DNA from: Spirochaetales bacterium
GTDB lineage: Bacteria > Spirochaetota > Spirochaetia > JABEVK01
Direction: 5' to 3'
NCBI GenBank assembly: GCA_013044245.1
Contig: JABEVK010000066.1
Coordinates: 1 to 56,881 of the forward strand
DNA length: 56,881 nt
Shown here one piece after another: positions 44,030 through 53,829 of this stretch. Every line of letters starts with the position of its first letter. The stretch's first letter is position 1. The position numbers and the translations under genes were made by a program. The notes under the pieces are model-generated. The model was not told the origin of the DNA and searched no databases. It saw only the letters and a list, made by a program, of their open reading frames with translations.

Positions 44030-44347
44030 TCAGGGTACGGGATCATAACCCCCCGGCGAACCGGGGTGACATCTCAGAATACGTCGGATAGCTAAAATAC
44101 CGCCGCGCCAGGCGCCGTACTTTTTCACTGCTTCTAAACCATACGACGAACATGTCGGCGTATAGCGGCAAGAAGGGGGAAAAAGTCCAGAAAACCCATA
44201 TTTGTAGACCAGAATAAGTCCCCGCAAGGGCCACGATAAAAGCTTCGAGACCCAATTAGGCTTCCAACCCGGCTTTTGCCAGGAGCTGAAGGACTTGTCT
44301 TTCTCTGTCCCAGTAGGAAAACTTTCCGGGGTAAACGAGGATAACAA
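44030..44347 (-). CDS. yidD: YidD membrane insertion efficiency factor, with long overlap into rnpA
   Basis: The conserved part is the last 75 residues: [45 protein letters not shown] ... [12 protein letters not shown]. No start codon lies between this block and TTG 44347, which would give a 105-residue protein overlapping rnpA by 92 bases. The start is uncertain, and the longer track ORF (to 44461) is also possible. Confidence 0.85.
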   Translation of the reverse strand: MLSSFTPESFPTGTEKDKSFSSWQKPGWKPNWVSKLLSWPLRGLILVYKYGFSGLFPPSCRYTPTCSSYGLEAVKKYGAWRGGILAIRRILRCHPGSPGGYDPVP

Positions 44348-44597
44348 TGTCGTGACCCGGGCGGATTTCTTCTTTATGAAGACGAAAGATTTCCCGGATT
44401 TGTCTTTTGGCGCGATTTCTTTGAACTGCATTACCGAATTTCTTGGACAAGCCGACACCAAGTCTCGACCTCTCCAGGGAATTCGCCGAAGCGGCTAGCT
44501 TCGCTCCCTGGCAACTGGCGCGCAGGGGCGAAGTAAACGCCCGCTGAAAGTCCTGTTTTCGTTTTAGCCTTTCTTGGTTAGTAAGGCTTTTTCTCAT
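44256..44597 (-). CDS. rnpA: Ribonuclease P protein component
   Basis: 113 residues. RNA-binding signature [18 protein letters not shown] preceded by [17 protein letters not shown]. It binds the catalytic RNase P RNA and matures tRNA 5' ends. ATG 44597 overlaps the end of rpmH by 20 bases. Confidence 0.95.
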   Translation of the reverse strand: MRKSLTNQERLKRKQDFQRAFTSPLRASCQGAKLAASANSLERSRLGVGLSKKFGNAVQRNRAKRQIREIFRLHKEEIRPGHDIVILVYPGKFSYWDRERQVLQLLAKAGLEA

Positions 44598-44733
44598 CGG
44601 AAACAGTCAGCTTTTTGCGGCCTTTAGCGCGGCGGCGAGCCAACACCATGCGGCCTCCCCGTGTTGCCATGCGGGCCCGGAAACCGAATTTGCGGGTTCT
44701 TTTAACACGGCTGGGTTGGTAAGTTCGCTTCAC
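44578..44733 (-). CDS. rpmH: 50S ribosomal protein L34
   Basis: Absent from the ORF track because it is short. GTG 44733 is preceded by GAGGAG at seven bases. It reads [21 protein letters not shown] then [21 protein letters not shown], 51 residues ending SDEKKPY: the L34 core plus a few extra C-terminal residues. First gene of the rpmH-rnpA-yidD-yidC-jag series. Confidence 0.96.
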   Translation of the reverse strand: MKRTYQPSRVKRTRKFGFRARMATRGGRMVLARRRAKGRKKLTVSDEKKPY

Positions 44734-44760
44734 AATAACACTCCTCAAAAAAAGAAAAAA

Positions 44761-44832
44761 TCGGGATGACTGGATTTGAACCAGCGACCCTCACGTCCCG
44801 AACGTGATGCGCTACCCCTGCGCTACATCCCG
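44761..44832 (-). tRNA. tRNA-Pro (anticodon CGG)
   Basis: 72 nt cloverleaf on the minus strand: acceptor CGGGATG/CATCCCG with discriminator A, anticodon loop TTCGGGA, T loop GGTTCAAATCC. CCA is not encoded. It lies between rpmH and the DUF721 gene. Confidence 0.95.
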
Positions 44833-44847
44833 AAATTTAGCCTAGGT

Positions 44848-44876
44848 AGAATATCGGTTTTTTTTATCTTTGCCAA
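44848..44876 (-). promoter_or_regulatory. Promoter of tRNA-Pro
   Basis: On the minus strand TTGGCA (44876-44871), a 17-base A-rich spacer and TATTCT (44853-44848), placing the start about ten bases before the tRNA. It begins seven bases past the DUF721 stop codon. Confidence 0.65.
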
Positions 44877-44882
44877 GTGCAT

Positions 44883-45317
44883 TCACTCACGATGCAGTTT
44901 TATAAGATCTTCGAGTTTTTTTAAAAGCTCTTGGCGATTCTTTTCTTCTTCGGCAGAAATTGGTTCGGGGATAATTTTTGTTTTGGGTGCTTCCGAAGGA
45001 GCCGGTAGGTCCCCATAGCGAAACTTTAACCCTGTTATTTTCAATTCAGGGACACGACGCCGTAAACTTGCCAACAATGGTGCCTCATAGAGCAACAGAA
45101 GCTGTAGCCAAGCGGGATGATCGGCGGTGATCGTCACAACGCTATTTTTCCACTCCTCGATTCGGCAATGGCGCGCGGGGTGACGTTTGGCCAAGGCGGG
45201 AACATCCAACAAAACAGACTCCCAGCGGCTCACGAGGTGAAAAGACTCTTCGCCGGTAGGCCCAGTCTTTTGCGAAATAAAAGATTCCAGGTATGCTTTG
45301 AGCCTTTGTTCATCCAT
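44883..45317 (-). CDS. DUF721 (DciA-like) protein
   Basis: 144 residues. The N-terminal half has the DUF721 pattern: FHLVSRWESVLLDVPALAKRHPARHCRIEEWKNSVVTITADHPAWLQLLLLYEAPLLASLRRR. DciA-type members load the replicative helicase. The C-terminal 45 residues are charged and helical. The start overlaps recF by eight bases, the conserved position after recF near the origin. Confidence 0.85.
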   Translation of the reverse strand: MDEQRLKAYLESFISQKTGPTGEESFHLVSRWESVLLDVPALAKRHPARHCRIEEWKNSVVTITADHPAWLQLLLLYEAPLLASLRRRVPELKITGLKFRYGDLPAPSEAPKTKIIPEPISAEEEKNRQELLKKLEDLIKLHRE

Positions 45318-46380
45318 CTTTTTCGAACCTACCGTTCTTAACTTTAAGAATCAAGGGTTCGAGACTGCTACTAGGGTGCTCCTCGGGCAAATACGTGAAA
45401 AACGCTTGTTCGGCACTTGGTAACTGCTTCAAAAACCGCTGTCTCTTTTCCCCGTCAAGCTCTAACAGAACGTCGTCAAACAAAAGTAAAGGCAATTTGC
45501 CTGATTTTCGGGCCGAAAACCGAGCTTGCGCCGTACGGAGCAGCAGCGAAACGAGACGCACCTGACCAGTAGAAGCCGCCTGGGCAAAGTCACGACCTTC
45601 GAGGGTGAACACATACCGATCCCGGTGCGGGCCCGTGGTGGTATACCCGGTTTCGCGTTCTTTGGTCCGAGATTGTTCCAACTGTTGGACCAAGTCTTCA
45701 TGTGAACCCCTCCACGAAGGCCGGTAACGAATTTCAAGTTTTTCTAAGCCTGATACCGTTGAAAACAGCTCGGGAAAAACCTCGTTGAACTCTTCGATCA
45801 ATTGCTGACGCGCCTCAACGAGATCTAAACCCTTGCGGATCAACTGTTCTTCCCAAACGGGTAGAGCCCCTCCGGGGTCCGAGCTGAGCAAAAGGTTCCG
45901 TGTTTTAAGGAGCTTTCGATATTGTCGCAAGTTATCGATGTAGGATGCGTCAAATAGCGACAAAGTTTGATCAAAAAAGAAACGCTGATGATCGGGGGTA
46001 CCTTGAACAAATAGGTAATCTTCGTGCGTAAACGCCACACAGGGCATTTCACGAACCATGTCTTTGCGGTCGCGCACCGGCTCGCGGTCCCATAAAAAAG
46101 ATTTTCCTTCTTCGGTAACTTTCAACCCTGCGGTATGAGTTTCACCGTCGCGCAAAAATTCCGCTTGAAGACTAAAGTGCGGCGAACCCCATCGACACAA
46201 TTGCCCATCGATTTTGGTACGAAACGACGAACCGTAGCAAAGAAGGTAAAGGGCTTCGAGAAAATTGGTCTTCCCTTGACCGTTTTGCCCCACCAAAAAA
46301 ATTTCCCTGGCTTTACCCAGGGAAATTTCCTCATCTTGAAGATTACGAAACTGGAAAAACCGTATCCGGGTAAACCCCAT
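45310..46380 (-). CDS. recF: DNA replication and repair protein RecF
   Basis: 356 residues. Walker A FLVGQNGQGKTNFLEALYLL, ABC-type signature region ASTGQVRLVSLLLRTAQ and Walker B LPLLLFDDVLLELD. It loads RecA at gaps with RecO/RecR. ATG 46380 overlaps the dnaN stop by one base (TAATG). Confidence 0.96.
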   Translation of the reverse strand: MGFTRIRFFQFRNLQDEEISLGKAREIFLVGQNGQGKTNFLEALYLLCYGSSFRTKIDGQLCRWGSPHFSLQAEFLRDGETHTAGLKVTEEGKSFLWDREPVRDRKDMVREMPCVAFTHEDYLFVQGTPDHQRFFFDQTLSLFDASYIDNLRQYRKLLKTRNLLLSSDPGGALPVWEEQLIRKGLDLVEARQQLIEEFNEVFPELFSTVSGLEKLEIRYRPSWRGSHEDLVQQLEQSRTKERETGYTTTGPHRDRYVFTLEGRDFAQAASTGQVRLVSLLLRTAQARFSARKSGKLPLLLFDDVLLELDGEKRQRFLKQLPSAEQAFFTYLPEEHPSSSLEPLILKVKNGRFEKDG

Positions 46381-47480
46381 TAGTCCATCTGCATGGGCAT
46401 AACGATATGAAAAAAGTCCCTGGCCGGTTCGGGGCGCAACGTCATAGCGCGTTTAGAATCGGTGAATTCCAATGCCATTCGCTCGGAACCTAAGACGCGT
46501 AAAGGGTCAAGTAAAAAGTTGTAGTTGACCGCAATGGTGGTTTGCTCTCCTGTAAAATCGCAGGGTATTTCTTCTTTAGCCATACCCAGTTCACTTTCTT
46601 CCGTGTTCACCATCAAGTTACCGTCGCCCACGGTGATAAAAACTCTTTTCGCTTTTTGTTCCGAGAGCAGTGAAACACGCTTGAGGGCTTCGCTAAATTC
46701 TTCACGCTTAAGACCAATCGTAAAGTTTTGACTTTCGGGTATGACACGGGAATAATTGGGAAATTGACCATCAATGAGGTTCGACGAAATTTTTTGATTA
46801 TCAAACCGAACAAAAAGCTGTTTGTCTCCGACCGATAGGCTCATGACGCCCTGTCCAGAAGCCAGCTTTCGGATCAAATTCATCGTTTTTGGAGGAACGA
46901 TGATACCGGGAAACTCAGGGATTCCGTTGGCAGGCTTTTCGATATACGAAAGTCTTCGACCGTCGGTAGCGACCATAACCACTTTATCGCCTTTGCGTTC
47001 CAAGTAAATCCCGTTCATAAAGTAACGAGTTTCATCGTCAGAAACCGAAAAAATTGTTTGACTGATCATTTCAAGAACTTCAGCTTGTGGTAGGTCAAAC
47101 CATACAGCGTTTTCCGGGTCTTTAATTTCGGGAAACTTATCGCTCGAGGCGCTTTTGAGTTGAAAATCGATAGTCGTTCCTACCGGTTTGATAAAAAGTT
47201 TGCCGTCACGAACTTCAAAGCTGATCTCTCGATCGGGTAAGGATCGAAGAATACCTAAAAGTTTTTCACAGTAGACGGTGGTTACTCCGTCTTGTTCGGC
47301 TGCTACCGGCAAACGAGTTTCAAAGGCTACTTTCAGGTCAGTGGCTTTGATGGTCAAAAAGCCATCTTTTACCTCAAGAAGAACATTGCTGAGGATCGAC
47401 ATGGCGTTCTTGACAGAAATAATTTCCTGGGCAATCGAAACTTCTTTGAGCAGAACGTTGCGTTCCAAGGCAAACTTCAT
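46380..47480 (-). CDS. dnaN: DNA polymerase III beta clamp
   Basis: 366 residues of three-fold clamp domains: MKFALERNVLLKEVSIAQEIIS, VATDGRRLSYIEKP in the middle domain and FLLDPLRVLGSERMALEFTDSKRAMTLRP at the end, closing with IVMPMQMD. AAGGAG precedes ATG 47480. It is downstream of dnaA across a 222-base gap that holds origin-like elements. Confidence 0.97.
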   Translation of the reverse strand: MKFALERNVLLKEVSIAQEIISVKNAMSILSNVLLEVKDGFLTIKATDLKVAFETRLPVAAEQDGVTTVYCEKLLGILRSLPDREISFEVRDGKLFIKPVGTTIDFQLKSASSDKFPEIKDPENAVWFDLPQAEVLEMISQTIFSVSDDETRYFMNGIYLERKGDKVVMVATDGRRLSYIEKPANGIPEFPGIIVPPKTMNLIRKLASGQGVMSLSVGDKQLFVRFDNQKISSNLIDGQFPNYSRVIPESQNFTIGLKREEFSEALKRVSLLSEQKAKRVFITVGDGNLMVNTEESELGMAKEEIPCDFTGEQTTIAVNYNFLLDPLRVLGSERMALEFTDSKRAMTLRPEPARDFFHIVMPMQMD

Positions 47481-47499
47481 AGAAAGGCTCCTTCTTCTA

Positions 47500-47555
47500 A
47501 ATTTCTATTTATAAAACAGTAGTAATAGTAGTAGTGTCGGGAAATTTGTGGATAA
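47500..47555. other. Candidate origin unwinding element: AT tract, TAG/TAA trios, GC patch, DnaA box
   Basis: On the plus strand an AT-rich stretch precedes five contiguous trios TAG-TAA-TAG-TAG-TAG (47520-47534), then TGTCGGG, then the perfect DnaA box TGTGGATAA (47547-47555). The order and the TA(G/A) trio pattern match the basal unwinding system described in Bacillus subtilis (DnaA-trios). Confidence 0.7.
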
Positions 47556-47652
47556 GCTTTCAAGTTCTTTTCCCAACGGCAGATATCTTTCCACATCCCT
47601 GTGAGAAGTTATGCCGGTTTTGTCCACATTTCCCCAAGCGCTTTTCGTTATA

Positions 47653-47687
47653 CCGGATTTTCCACAAGAATATAACAGAAAATCCGG
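47653..47687. repeat. Inverted repeat just downstream of dnaA
   Basis: CCGGATTTTC and GAAAATCCGG, 10-bp perfect arms with a 15-base loop, 16 bases from the dnaA stop codon. A near-consensus DnaA box TTTTCCACA (47658-47666) spans the left arm and loop. No T run follows on the dnaA strand. Confidence 0.8.
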
Positions 47688-47702
47688 ATGTTTTGCTACT
47701 CA

Positions 47703-49091
47703 TCATGAGGCGTTGGCTCGTTCTCGGATGGTACGCATGATGTTTTGAATCACAATATCAAAATTGGGTTCGGTTTTTAGCTTGTCGACGATCTTTTGGA
47801 CAGCGTGCATGACCGTGGTATGGTCACGGCCGCCGAACTCGATCCCGACTTCAGTGGTCGAAAACTCTGTCATTTCGCGAATTATGTACATCGCGATTTG
47901 CCGAGGTTGGGTAATGGCTTGCGTTCGCTTTTTGCCTTTGAGGTCCGAAACGCTCATTTTGAAGAACTCCGCAACAACCTTCATGACCAGATCCATGGGA
48001 ATGCTCTGTTGAACAGGTCCAGCAAAGATGTTTTTGAGAAGGCTTTGGGTTACCTCTAAGGTCAAATCACGGCTGGTGAGTTCGGCATAGGCAGAAATTT
48101 GCTTAAGAGCAGACTCTAAGTCGCGAATGTTTGTTGTGATTTTTCGGGAGATGATTTCGAGAACGTCATCCGACACCTTCAGTTGCCGAACTTCGGCTTT
48201 CTTTTTCAAAATCACCATGCGAGTTTCCCAGGTGGGAATCTGTAAGTCGGCGTTAATGCCCAAGGTAAGCCTACTCAACAAGCGGTCGGTAAAGTCACGG
48301 AGCTCTTGTGGGGGTCGGTCACAGGTAAAAACGAGTTGCTTTTTTGACTGGTAGAGGGCGTTGAAGGTGTTAAATAATTCTTCTTGTGTTTCGCGTTTGC
48401 GCTGAAGGTCATGGATATCGTCAAGCAATAAGACATCAGCATTGCGGTACTTATTTTTAAAACTGCTGGTCTTTTTTGTGTTGATGGCGTCAAGAAACTC
48501 GTTCACAAAGCTTTCGGTGGGAATGTAGAGGATATTTGCCTTGGGGTTGTTCTGGTAAATGGCATTTCCTATGGCTTGCATGAGGTGAGTTTTGCCCAAG
48601 CCGACGCCACCGTACAACAAAAGCGGGTTGTAATTGGTCCCGGGGTCTTTTGAAATCGCCACCGCGCAGTTGTACGCAAAGTCGTTGTTGCCGCCGACAA
48701 CAAAGTTGTCAAAGGTAAAATCGGGGTTGAGCATACTGTGCGGCCGTAGTTTGGCATGGTCAAACGAGCCTGAAGAGGCTATAGACGACGAAGAATTCTG
48801 TTTCATGGCAGGCTTTTCAGCGGGGAGAGAAACAGCTTTTTCGGCGGGTGCTTTCACAGTGAACTCGATGTTAACCTGGTGACCCGTCAAGTCTTTGAGA
48901 ATTCCTTCGAGCTTGCCTCCAAAGGTCGACCTGAGTTTATCGCGAAAAAATGCTGACGGACTTTCAACCGTCAAATTGTTGTCCTCTTCGAAGATGACGT
49001 TCAGGTTCGAAAAAAATAACACAAACTCTGACTCGCTCGTCGTTTGCTGGATTTGCGAGAGAGTCTCCTTCCAAAAATCTGCCAGGTGCAT
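47703..49091 (-). CDS. dnaA: Chromosomal replication initiator DnaA
   Basis: 462 residues from ATG 49091, behind GAGG; the track's longer start adds 12 residues. Domain I begins HLADFWKETLSQIQQTTSESEF; domain III has Walker A LLYGGVGLGKTHLM and Walker B VLLLDDIHDLQ; domain IV has the DNA-binding signature EFGGRDHTTVMHAVQKI. It is transcribed away from gyrB. Confidence 0.98.
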   Translation of the reverse strand: MHLADFWKETLSQIQQTTSESEFVLFFSNLNVIFEEDNNLTVESPSAFFRDKLRSTFGGKLEGILKDLTGHQVNIEFTVKAPAEKAVSLPAEKPAMKQNSSSSIASSGSFDHAKLRPHSMLNPDFTFDNFVVGGNNDFAYNCAVAISKDPGTNYNPLLLYGGVGLGKTHLMQAIGNAIYQNNPKANILYIPTESFVNEFLDAINTKKTSSFKNKYRNADVLLLDDIHDLQRKRETQEELFNTFNALYQSKKQLVFTCDRPPQELRDFTDRLLSRLTLGINADLQIPTWETRMVILKKKAEVRQLKVSDDVLEIISRKITTNIRDLESALKQISAYAELTSRDLTLEVTQSLLKNIFAGPVQQSIPMDLVMKVVAEFFKMSVSDLKGKKRTQAITQPRQIAMYIIREMTEFSTTEVGIEFGGRDHTTVMHAVQKIVDKLKTEPNFDIVIQNIMRTIRERANAS

Positions 49092-49441
49092 GGTTAGCCT
49101 CAAAAAGGATTTTAACAAGTTATCCACAGATAGGGTAGCGAAAAGAGTATCCTAAACCCAAGAATTTTTCAAACAACACCTTAACAAAAATTTGCGAATT
49201 TGAAAAAAGAATTCAAATAAATAACTGTAATAGAACGACTTATTTTCTCATGGATTTTTAATTATAAAAACTTGTCGCCCGATGGTAAATTTTAGCCACT
49301 TTTCCCCTGAAAATCCACCGAATTTAAAAAGGAATTCCGAATTTTTCCACAAGTTATCCACGACCAGATTGCTTGTATATTATAAGACAAAAAGCTGAGA
49401 ATCTTTACTTTTTCGCTTTCAGCGCCTATACTGCGGGACTT
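49092..49441. other. dnaA-gyrB divergent intergenic region with DnaA boxes
   Basis: 350 bases, AT-rich in the middle (about 49150-49290). It holds a perfect box TTATCCACA (49120-49128) close to dnaA, and near gyrB a pair TTTTCCACA (49343-49351) and TTATCCACG (49354-49362). It must contain both promoters; TATATTATAA at 49376-49385 is a possible -10 region for gyrB. Together with the dnaA-dnaN gap this suggests a two-part origin. Confidence 0.75.
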
Positions 49442-51352
49442 ATGAACGAAAATTATTCCGCGGAGCAGATTCAGATCCTTCGGGGTCTTGACGCTGTCCG
49501 AATGCGGCCAGGTATGTATATCGGTTCCACAGGTCCCGATGGTTTGCATCACCTGGTCTATGAAGTTGTCGACAATAGTATCGACGAGGCCTTGGCGGGC
49601 TTCTGTACTGAAGTCAATGTCACAATCGAAGAGGGCGACATCATTCGCGTTGAAGACAACGGGCGCGGTATTCCTGTGGATATCCATCCCGAAGAGGGCA
49701 TCAGTGCTCTCGAAGTCGTCATGACCAAACTTCATGCGGGCGGTAAGTTTGACAAAAACTCCTACAAAGTTTCTGGCGGTCTCCACGGAGTGGGTGTATC
49801 CGTCGTTAACGCGCTCTCAGAATGGCTTGAGGTCATTGTAGAGCGTGATGGCCAGGCCTGGTTTCAAAAGTACCGCTTAGGTGAGCCAGTTAAGCCGGTT
49901 GAGCTATCTGGCCCCTCGTCGCGACGAGGAACCACAACAAAATTTAAGGCCGACCCGTCGATTTTTCAAGAAACGACGGTTTACAGCTTTGACGTGTTGG
50001 CCAAACGTCTTCGAGAATTGGCCTTTTTGAACAAAGGTGTTCGGATTATCCTCGTGGATTCCCGGGAACTTCCTGACAAAACCCAAGAGTTTTACTTTGA
50101 GGGTGGGGTGAAATCCTTTGTTGAGTACCTCAACACCAACAAAAACAAGCTCCAAGAAGAAGTGATCCACTTTGAAAAAGATAAAGATAGTGTCAATGTT
50201 GAAATCGCCTTGGAGTGGAACGATACCTACCAAGAAAATCTCTTTTGTTTCGCAAATAACATCAACACGCGCGACGGTGGTACTCACCTGATAGGGTTTA
50301 AGTCAGCCTTGACCAGAACGGTCAATGCTTTTTTAAATAACTCTAAGTGGGCTAAAAAGTTACCAGAACCTCTGTCGGGCGAGGATACCAGGGAAGGCCT
50401 AACGGCCGTCATCTCGGTCAAAGTTCCTAACCCGCAATTTGAGGGTCAAACGAAGGGTAAATTGGGCAATTCCGAGGTCAAAGGGATTGTCGAATCGGTT
50501 GTTAACGAAGAGTTACAAGATTATCTGGAACGGCACCCACGCGAGACGGAAAAAATCCTTGAGAAGTGTGTTTTGGCAGCAAATGCCCGTGTTGCGGCGC
50601 GTAAAGCTCGTGAGAATGCCCGTCGTAAGAACCCGTTTGAATCGAACGGACTCCCGGGTAAGCTGGCAGATTGCGCCGAACGCGACCCCACCAAATGTGA
50701 AGTCTATATTGTAGAAGGTGACTCGGCAGGTGGTTCGGCAAAGATGGGACGTGATCGTAACTTCCAGGCGATTTTGCCCCTGTGGGGCAAGATGCTCAAC
50801 GTCGAGAAAACCCGCGAGGACAAAGTCTTGACCAACGACAAACTGTTGCCGGTCATTCAGACGCTCGGTGCCGGTGCAGGCGAAGTCTTTGATGTTAGCA
50901 AATTGCGCTACCACAAAGTCATCATTATGGCCGATGCCGACGTCGATGGGTCCCATATCCGTACCCTTCTCCTGACGTTCTTTTTTCGTTACATGCGAGA
51001 TCTGGTTGAAAAAGGCTATGTGTACATCGCCATGCCGCCTCTGTACAAAGTTACCGTCGGTAAGCAGATTCGCTACGCTTATGATGACGCAGAGCGAGAA
51101 CGGATTCTGGCTGAGCTGGATGTTTCTGCCGAAAAAGCCAACATTCAACGCTACAAAGGTTTGGGTGAAATGAATCCCGACCAGCTGTGGGAAACCACCA
51201 TGAACCCCGCGACTCGGAATATCATTCAGGTTCATCTCGAGGATTACATTGGCGCCGATCAAATTTTTAACACCTTGATGGGTGATTTAGTTCCTCCCCG
51301 CCGCCAGTTTATCGAAGACAACGCCTTATTTGTTTCTAATCTCGACATCTGA
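49442..51352 (+). CDS. gyrB: DNA gyrase subunit B
   Basis: 636 residues from ATG 49442 (the track start is upstream, in the promoter region). ATPase motifs [31 protein letters not shown] and [26 protein letters not shown] region [26 protein letters not shown] and [19 protein letters not shown]. The usual LPLRGK reads LPLWGK. gyrA follows 14 bases on. Confidence 0.97.
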   Translation: MNENYSAEQIQILRGLDAVRMRPGMYIGSTGPDGLHHLVYEVVDNSIDEALAGFCTEVNVTIEEGDIIRVEDNGRGIPVDIHPEEGISALEVVMTKLHAGGKFDKNSYKVSGGLHGVGVSVVNALSEWLEVIVERDGQAWFQKYRLGEPVKPVELSGPSSRRGTTTKFKADPSIFQETTVYSFDVLAKRLRELAFLNKGVRIILVDSRELPDKTQEFYFEGGVKSFVEYLNTNKNKLQEEVIHFEKDKDSVNVEIALEWNDTYQENLFCFANNINTRDGGTHLIGFKSALTRTVNAFLNNSKWAKKLPEPLSGEDTREGLTAVISVKVPNPQFEGQTKGKLGNSEVKGIVESVVNEELQDYLERHPRETEKILEKCVLAANARVAARKARENARRKNPFESNGLPGKLADCAERDPTKCEVYIVEGDSAGGSAKMGRDRNFQAILPLWGKMLNVEKTREDKVLTNDKLLPVIQTLGAGAGEVFDVSKLRYHKVIIMADADVDGSHIRTLLLTFFFRYMRDLVEKGYVYIAMPPLYKVTVGKQIRYAYDDAERERILAELDVSAEKANIQRYKGLGEMNPDQLWETTMNPATRNIIQVHLEDYIGADQIFNTLMGDLVPPRRQFIEDNALFVSNLDI

Positions 51353-51366
51353 CAGGAGAGATCGCT

Positions 51367-53829
51367 GTGTCTGACCATCAAGGGAAAGTTATCCCCGTTA
51401 ACATTGAAGATGAGGTGAAAACCTCGTACTTGAACTATGCTATGTCGGTCATCGTTTCGCGGGCCCTTCCCGATGTCCGAGACGGTTTGAAGCCGGTTCA
51501 CCGCCGCATCCTGTACGCAATGCACGAGATGGGCTTACGGGCGGACCGGACGTACAAAAAAGCGGGCCGTATTGTCGGTGACGTTTTGGGTAAGTACCAC
51601 CCGCATGGTGACCAATCCATTTATGACGCGCTGGTCCGTCTGGCCCAAGAATTTAGCATGCGGTATCCCGTGGTTCGGGGCCAGGGAAACTTCGGCTCGG
51701 TAGACGGCGATCCACCGGCGGCTATGCGGTATACCGAAGCGAAAATGCATCGGATTGCCGAAGAAATTCTGCGCGATATTGAAAAGAATACGGTCGATTT
51801 CGGCCCCAACTATGACGATTCTCTCGAAGAACCGCTGGTTATGCCAACGGCATTCCCCTACCTCTTGGCTAACGGCTCAAGCGGTATCGCTGTTGGTATG
51901 GCAACCAACATGGCGCCTCATAACCTTCGGGAGATTTGCGCCGCCATAGTGGCGCAAATTGATAATCCTGATGTCACTATCGAGCAGTTGATGCAACACA
52001 TCAAAGGACCAGATTTTCCTACTGGGGCGCAGATTTTTGGTCGTGCCGGTATCTATTCGGCGTTTCGTACGGGCCGCGGTCAGGTCATGGTTCGCTCCCG
52101 CTACGAAATCGAAGAATCCCGAACGGGGAAACAAGCGGTTATCGTTTCCGAATTGCCTTATCAAGTAAACAAGGCCCTCTTGATCGAACACATCGCCGAG
52201 CTTGTTCATGATAAAAAAATTGAAGGCATTTCGGACCTGAGGGACGAGTCGGATCGCACCGGTATACGGATGGTTATCGAGATTAAGAAGGGTTTTGATC
52301 CTCAAGTGATCCTGAATTTCCTCTTTACCCATACGAACCTTCAACAGAGTTTCAACATCAATAACCTGGCCCTGGTTAATGGCCGTCCCGAAGTTCTGGA
52401 TTTAAAAAAGATAATCCAGGCATTCATTAACCACCGTAAAGAGGTGATTACCCGGCGGACCAGGTTTGACTTAGAAGCCGCTGAGAAACGAGCCCATATT
52501 CTGCAGGGCCTTAAAATCGCCCTCGAAAACATCGATGAAGTCATCCGCATCATCAAAGAATCCACCAGCGTCCAGAATGCCAAAGAACGCCTGATGGCCC
52601 GGTTTGAGTTCAGCGAGATCCAAGCTCAGGCGATCTTGGATATGAGACTTCAAAAACTCACGAGCCTGGAAACGCAAAAGATCCTAGAAGAATTGCAAGA
52701 AGTGATGGCGATTATTGCCTACCTGACGGACCTTCTTGAGCACGAAGAAAAGATTTTCGATGTTATTCGTGAAGAAACCAATACGATTTCTGAAAAGTAC
52801 GGAGATGATCGGCGAACCGAAATCGTTGACGTAGAGTTGGAATCTGTGGACTTGGAAGACCTGATCCAAGAAGAGGCTATGGTTGTTGTGCTTTCGACCG
52901 AGGGGTACATCAAGCGCGTTCCCTTGACTGCCTACCGTTCACAGGGGCGGGGTGGTAAAGGTTCCAACTCGGCTAACCTTAAAGAAGAAGATATTGTTCA
53001 AGACATTGTGGTGGCCAGTACCCATGCGGTGATCTTGATTGTTTCGTCTTTGGGGAATGCCTACTGGGTTAAAACCTATCAATTCCCCGAAGGCTCGCGC
53101 ACCAGTCGTGGCAAGCACGTTCACTCGCTTCTGCAAATGGAAGAGGGGGAAACTATCAAAGCGATTGTTCCTCTCGAGAAGTTTGACGAGGACCATTTTG
53201 TCGTGATGACTACCAGGCGTGGTCAGGTTATTCGTATCAACACTTGGGAATTTCGTAATGCGAAGACCAAGGGCATTAATGGTATCACGCTTAAAGAGGG
53301 TGATGTGCTGGTGAACGCCACGCTTACCAACGGGCAAAATGACCTTATGTTGTTAACGCGTAACGGCTACGGCTTACGGTACTCCGAAAACCTTATCCGG
53401 GCCACGGGCCGGAACTCACAGGGTGTGATCGGCATCGCACTTCGCGAAGACGACGACCAGGTGGTTTCGATCTTGGCGGTTCATGAGGACGAACAGGTTC
53501 TCATGATTTCAGAGAAGGGTTTTGGAAAGCGTCTTGATTATTCGACCCTGAACCCCCACGGTCGCGGTACTATGGGACAGATCTGCTACAAGGACAATGA
53601 AAAGACCGGAAAAATCATCAGTGCTATTGCCGCCGGTCCTGACTTTGACATTGTCTGTATCACCTCCGCGGGAAAGACCCTTAAATGCAACACCCAAGAG
53701 GTTTCGCAGCAAGGTCGGGCCTCAATGGGTGTAAGGGTTCTGGATATTGATGAAACGGACTTGGTAGTAGGGATTGCCCGCGCGCTCAAAGAAACTGATA
53801 CGTATGATGTTTCACGTGAAACAAATTAA
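51367..53829 (+). CDS. gyrA: DNA gyrase subunit A
   Basis: 820 residues. GTG start behind AGGAGAG. The quinolone-pocket region reads [18 protein letters not shown], with Gln where E. coli has Ser83. Catalytic Tyr is in [10 protein letters not shown]. The C-terminal beta-pinwheel carries a GyrA-box-like QGRGGKGS, supporting gyrase rather than topo IV. The last codons (DVSRETN-stop) are formed by a perfect parS site. The stop overlaps that of add by four bases. Confidence 0.97.
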   Translation: MSDHQGKVIPVNIEDEVKTSYLNYAMSVIVSRALPDVRDGLKPVHRRILYAMHEMGLRADRTYKKAGRIVGDVLGKYHPHGDQSIYDALVRLAQEFSMRYPVVRGQGNFGSVDGDPPAAMRYTEAKMHRIAEEILRDIEKNTVDFGPNYDDSLEEPLVMPTAFPYLLANGSSGIAVGMATNMAPHNLREICAAIVAQIDNPDVTIEQLMQHIKGPDFPTGAQIFGRAGIYSAFRTGRGQVMVRSRYEIEESRTGKQAVIVSELPYQVNKALLIEHIAELVHDKKIEGISDLRDESDRTGIRMVIEIKKGFDPQVILNFLFTHTNLQQSFNINNLALVNGRPEVLDLKKIIQAFINHRKEVITRRTRFDLEAAEKRAHILQGLKIALENIDEVIRIIKESTSVQNAKERLMARFEFSEIQAQAILDMRLQKLTSLETQKILEELQEVMAIIAYLTDLLEHEEKIFDVIREETNTISEKYGDDRRTEIVDVELESVDLEDLIQEEAMVVVLSTEGYIKRVPLTAYRSQGRGGKGSNSANLKEEDIVQDIVVASTHAVILIVSSLGNAYWVKTYQFPEGSRTSRGKHVHSLLQMEEGETIKAIVPLEKFDEDHFVVMTTRRGQVIRINTWEFRNAKTKGINGITLKEGDVLVNATLTNGQNDLMLLTRNGYGLRYSENLIRATGRNSQGVIGIALREDDDQVVSILAVHEDEQVLMISEKGFGKRLDYSTLNPHGRGTMGQICYKDNEKTGKIISAIAAGPDFDIVCITSAGKTLKCNTQEVSQQGRASMGVRVLDIDETDLVVGIARALKETDTYDVSRETN
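53808..53823. promoter_or_regulatory. parS centromere-like site inside the 3' end of gyrA
   Basis: TGTTTCACGTGAAACA, a perfect 16-bp palindrome equal to the chromosomal ParB-binding consensus TGTTNCACGTGAAACA. It encodes VSRE and flanking bases of GyrA and lies 1.1 kb before parA. It is the only perfect copy I saw in the window. Confidence 0.93.

Noticed and set aside
44043-44255. 70-residue frame starting TTG right after the rnpA stop, positionally attractive as yidD
   Set aside because: Its product lacks the [11 protein letters not shown] and [12 protein letters not shown] motifs, which are in the other frame.
50513-51262. 249-residue minus-strand ORF over gyrB
   Set aside because: Complementary-frame shadow of a highly conserved gene.
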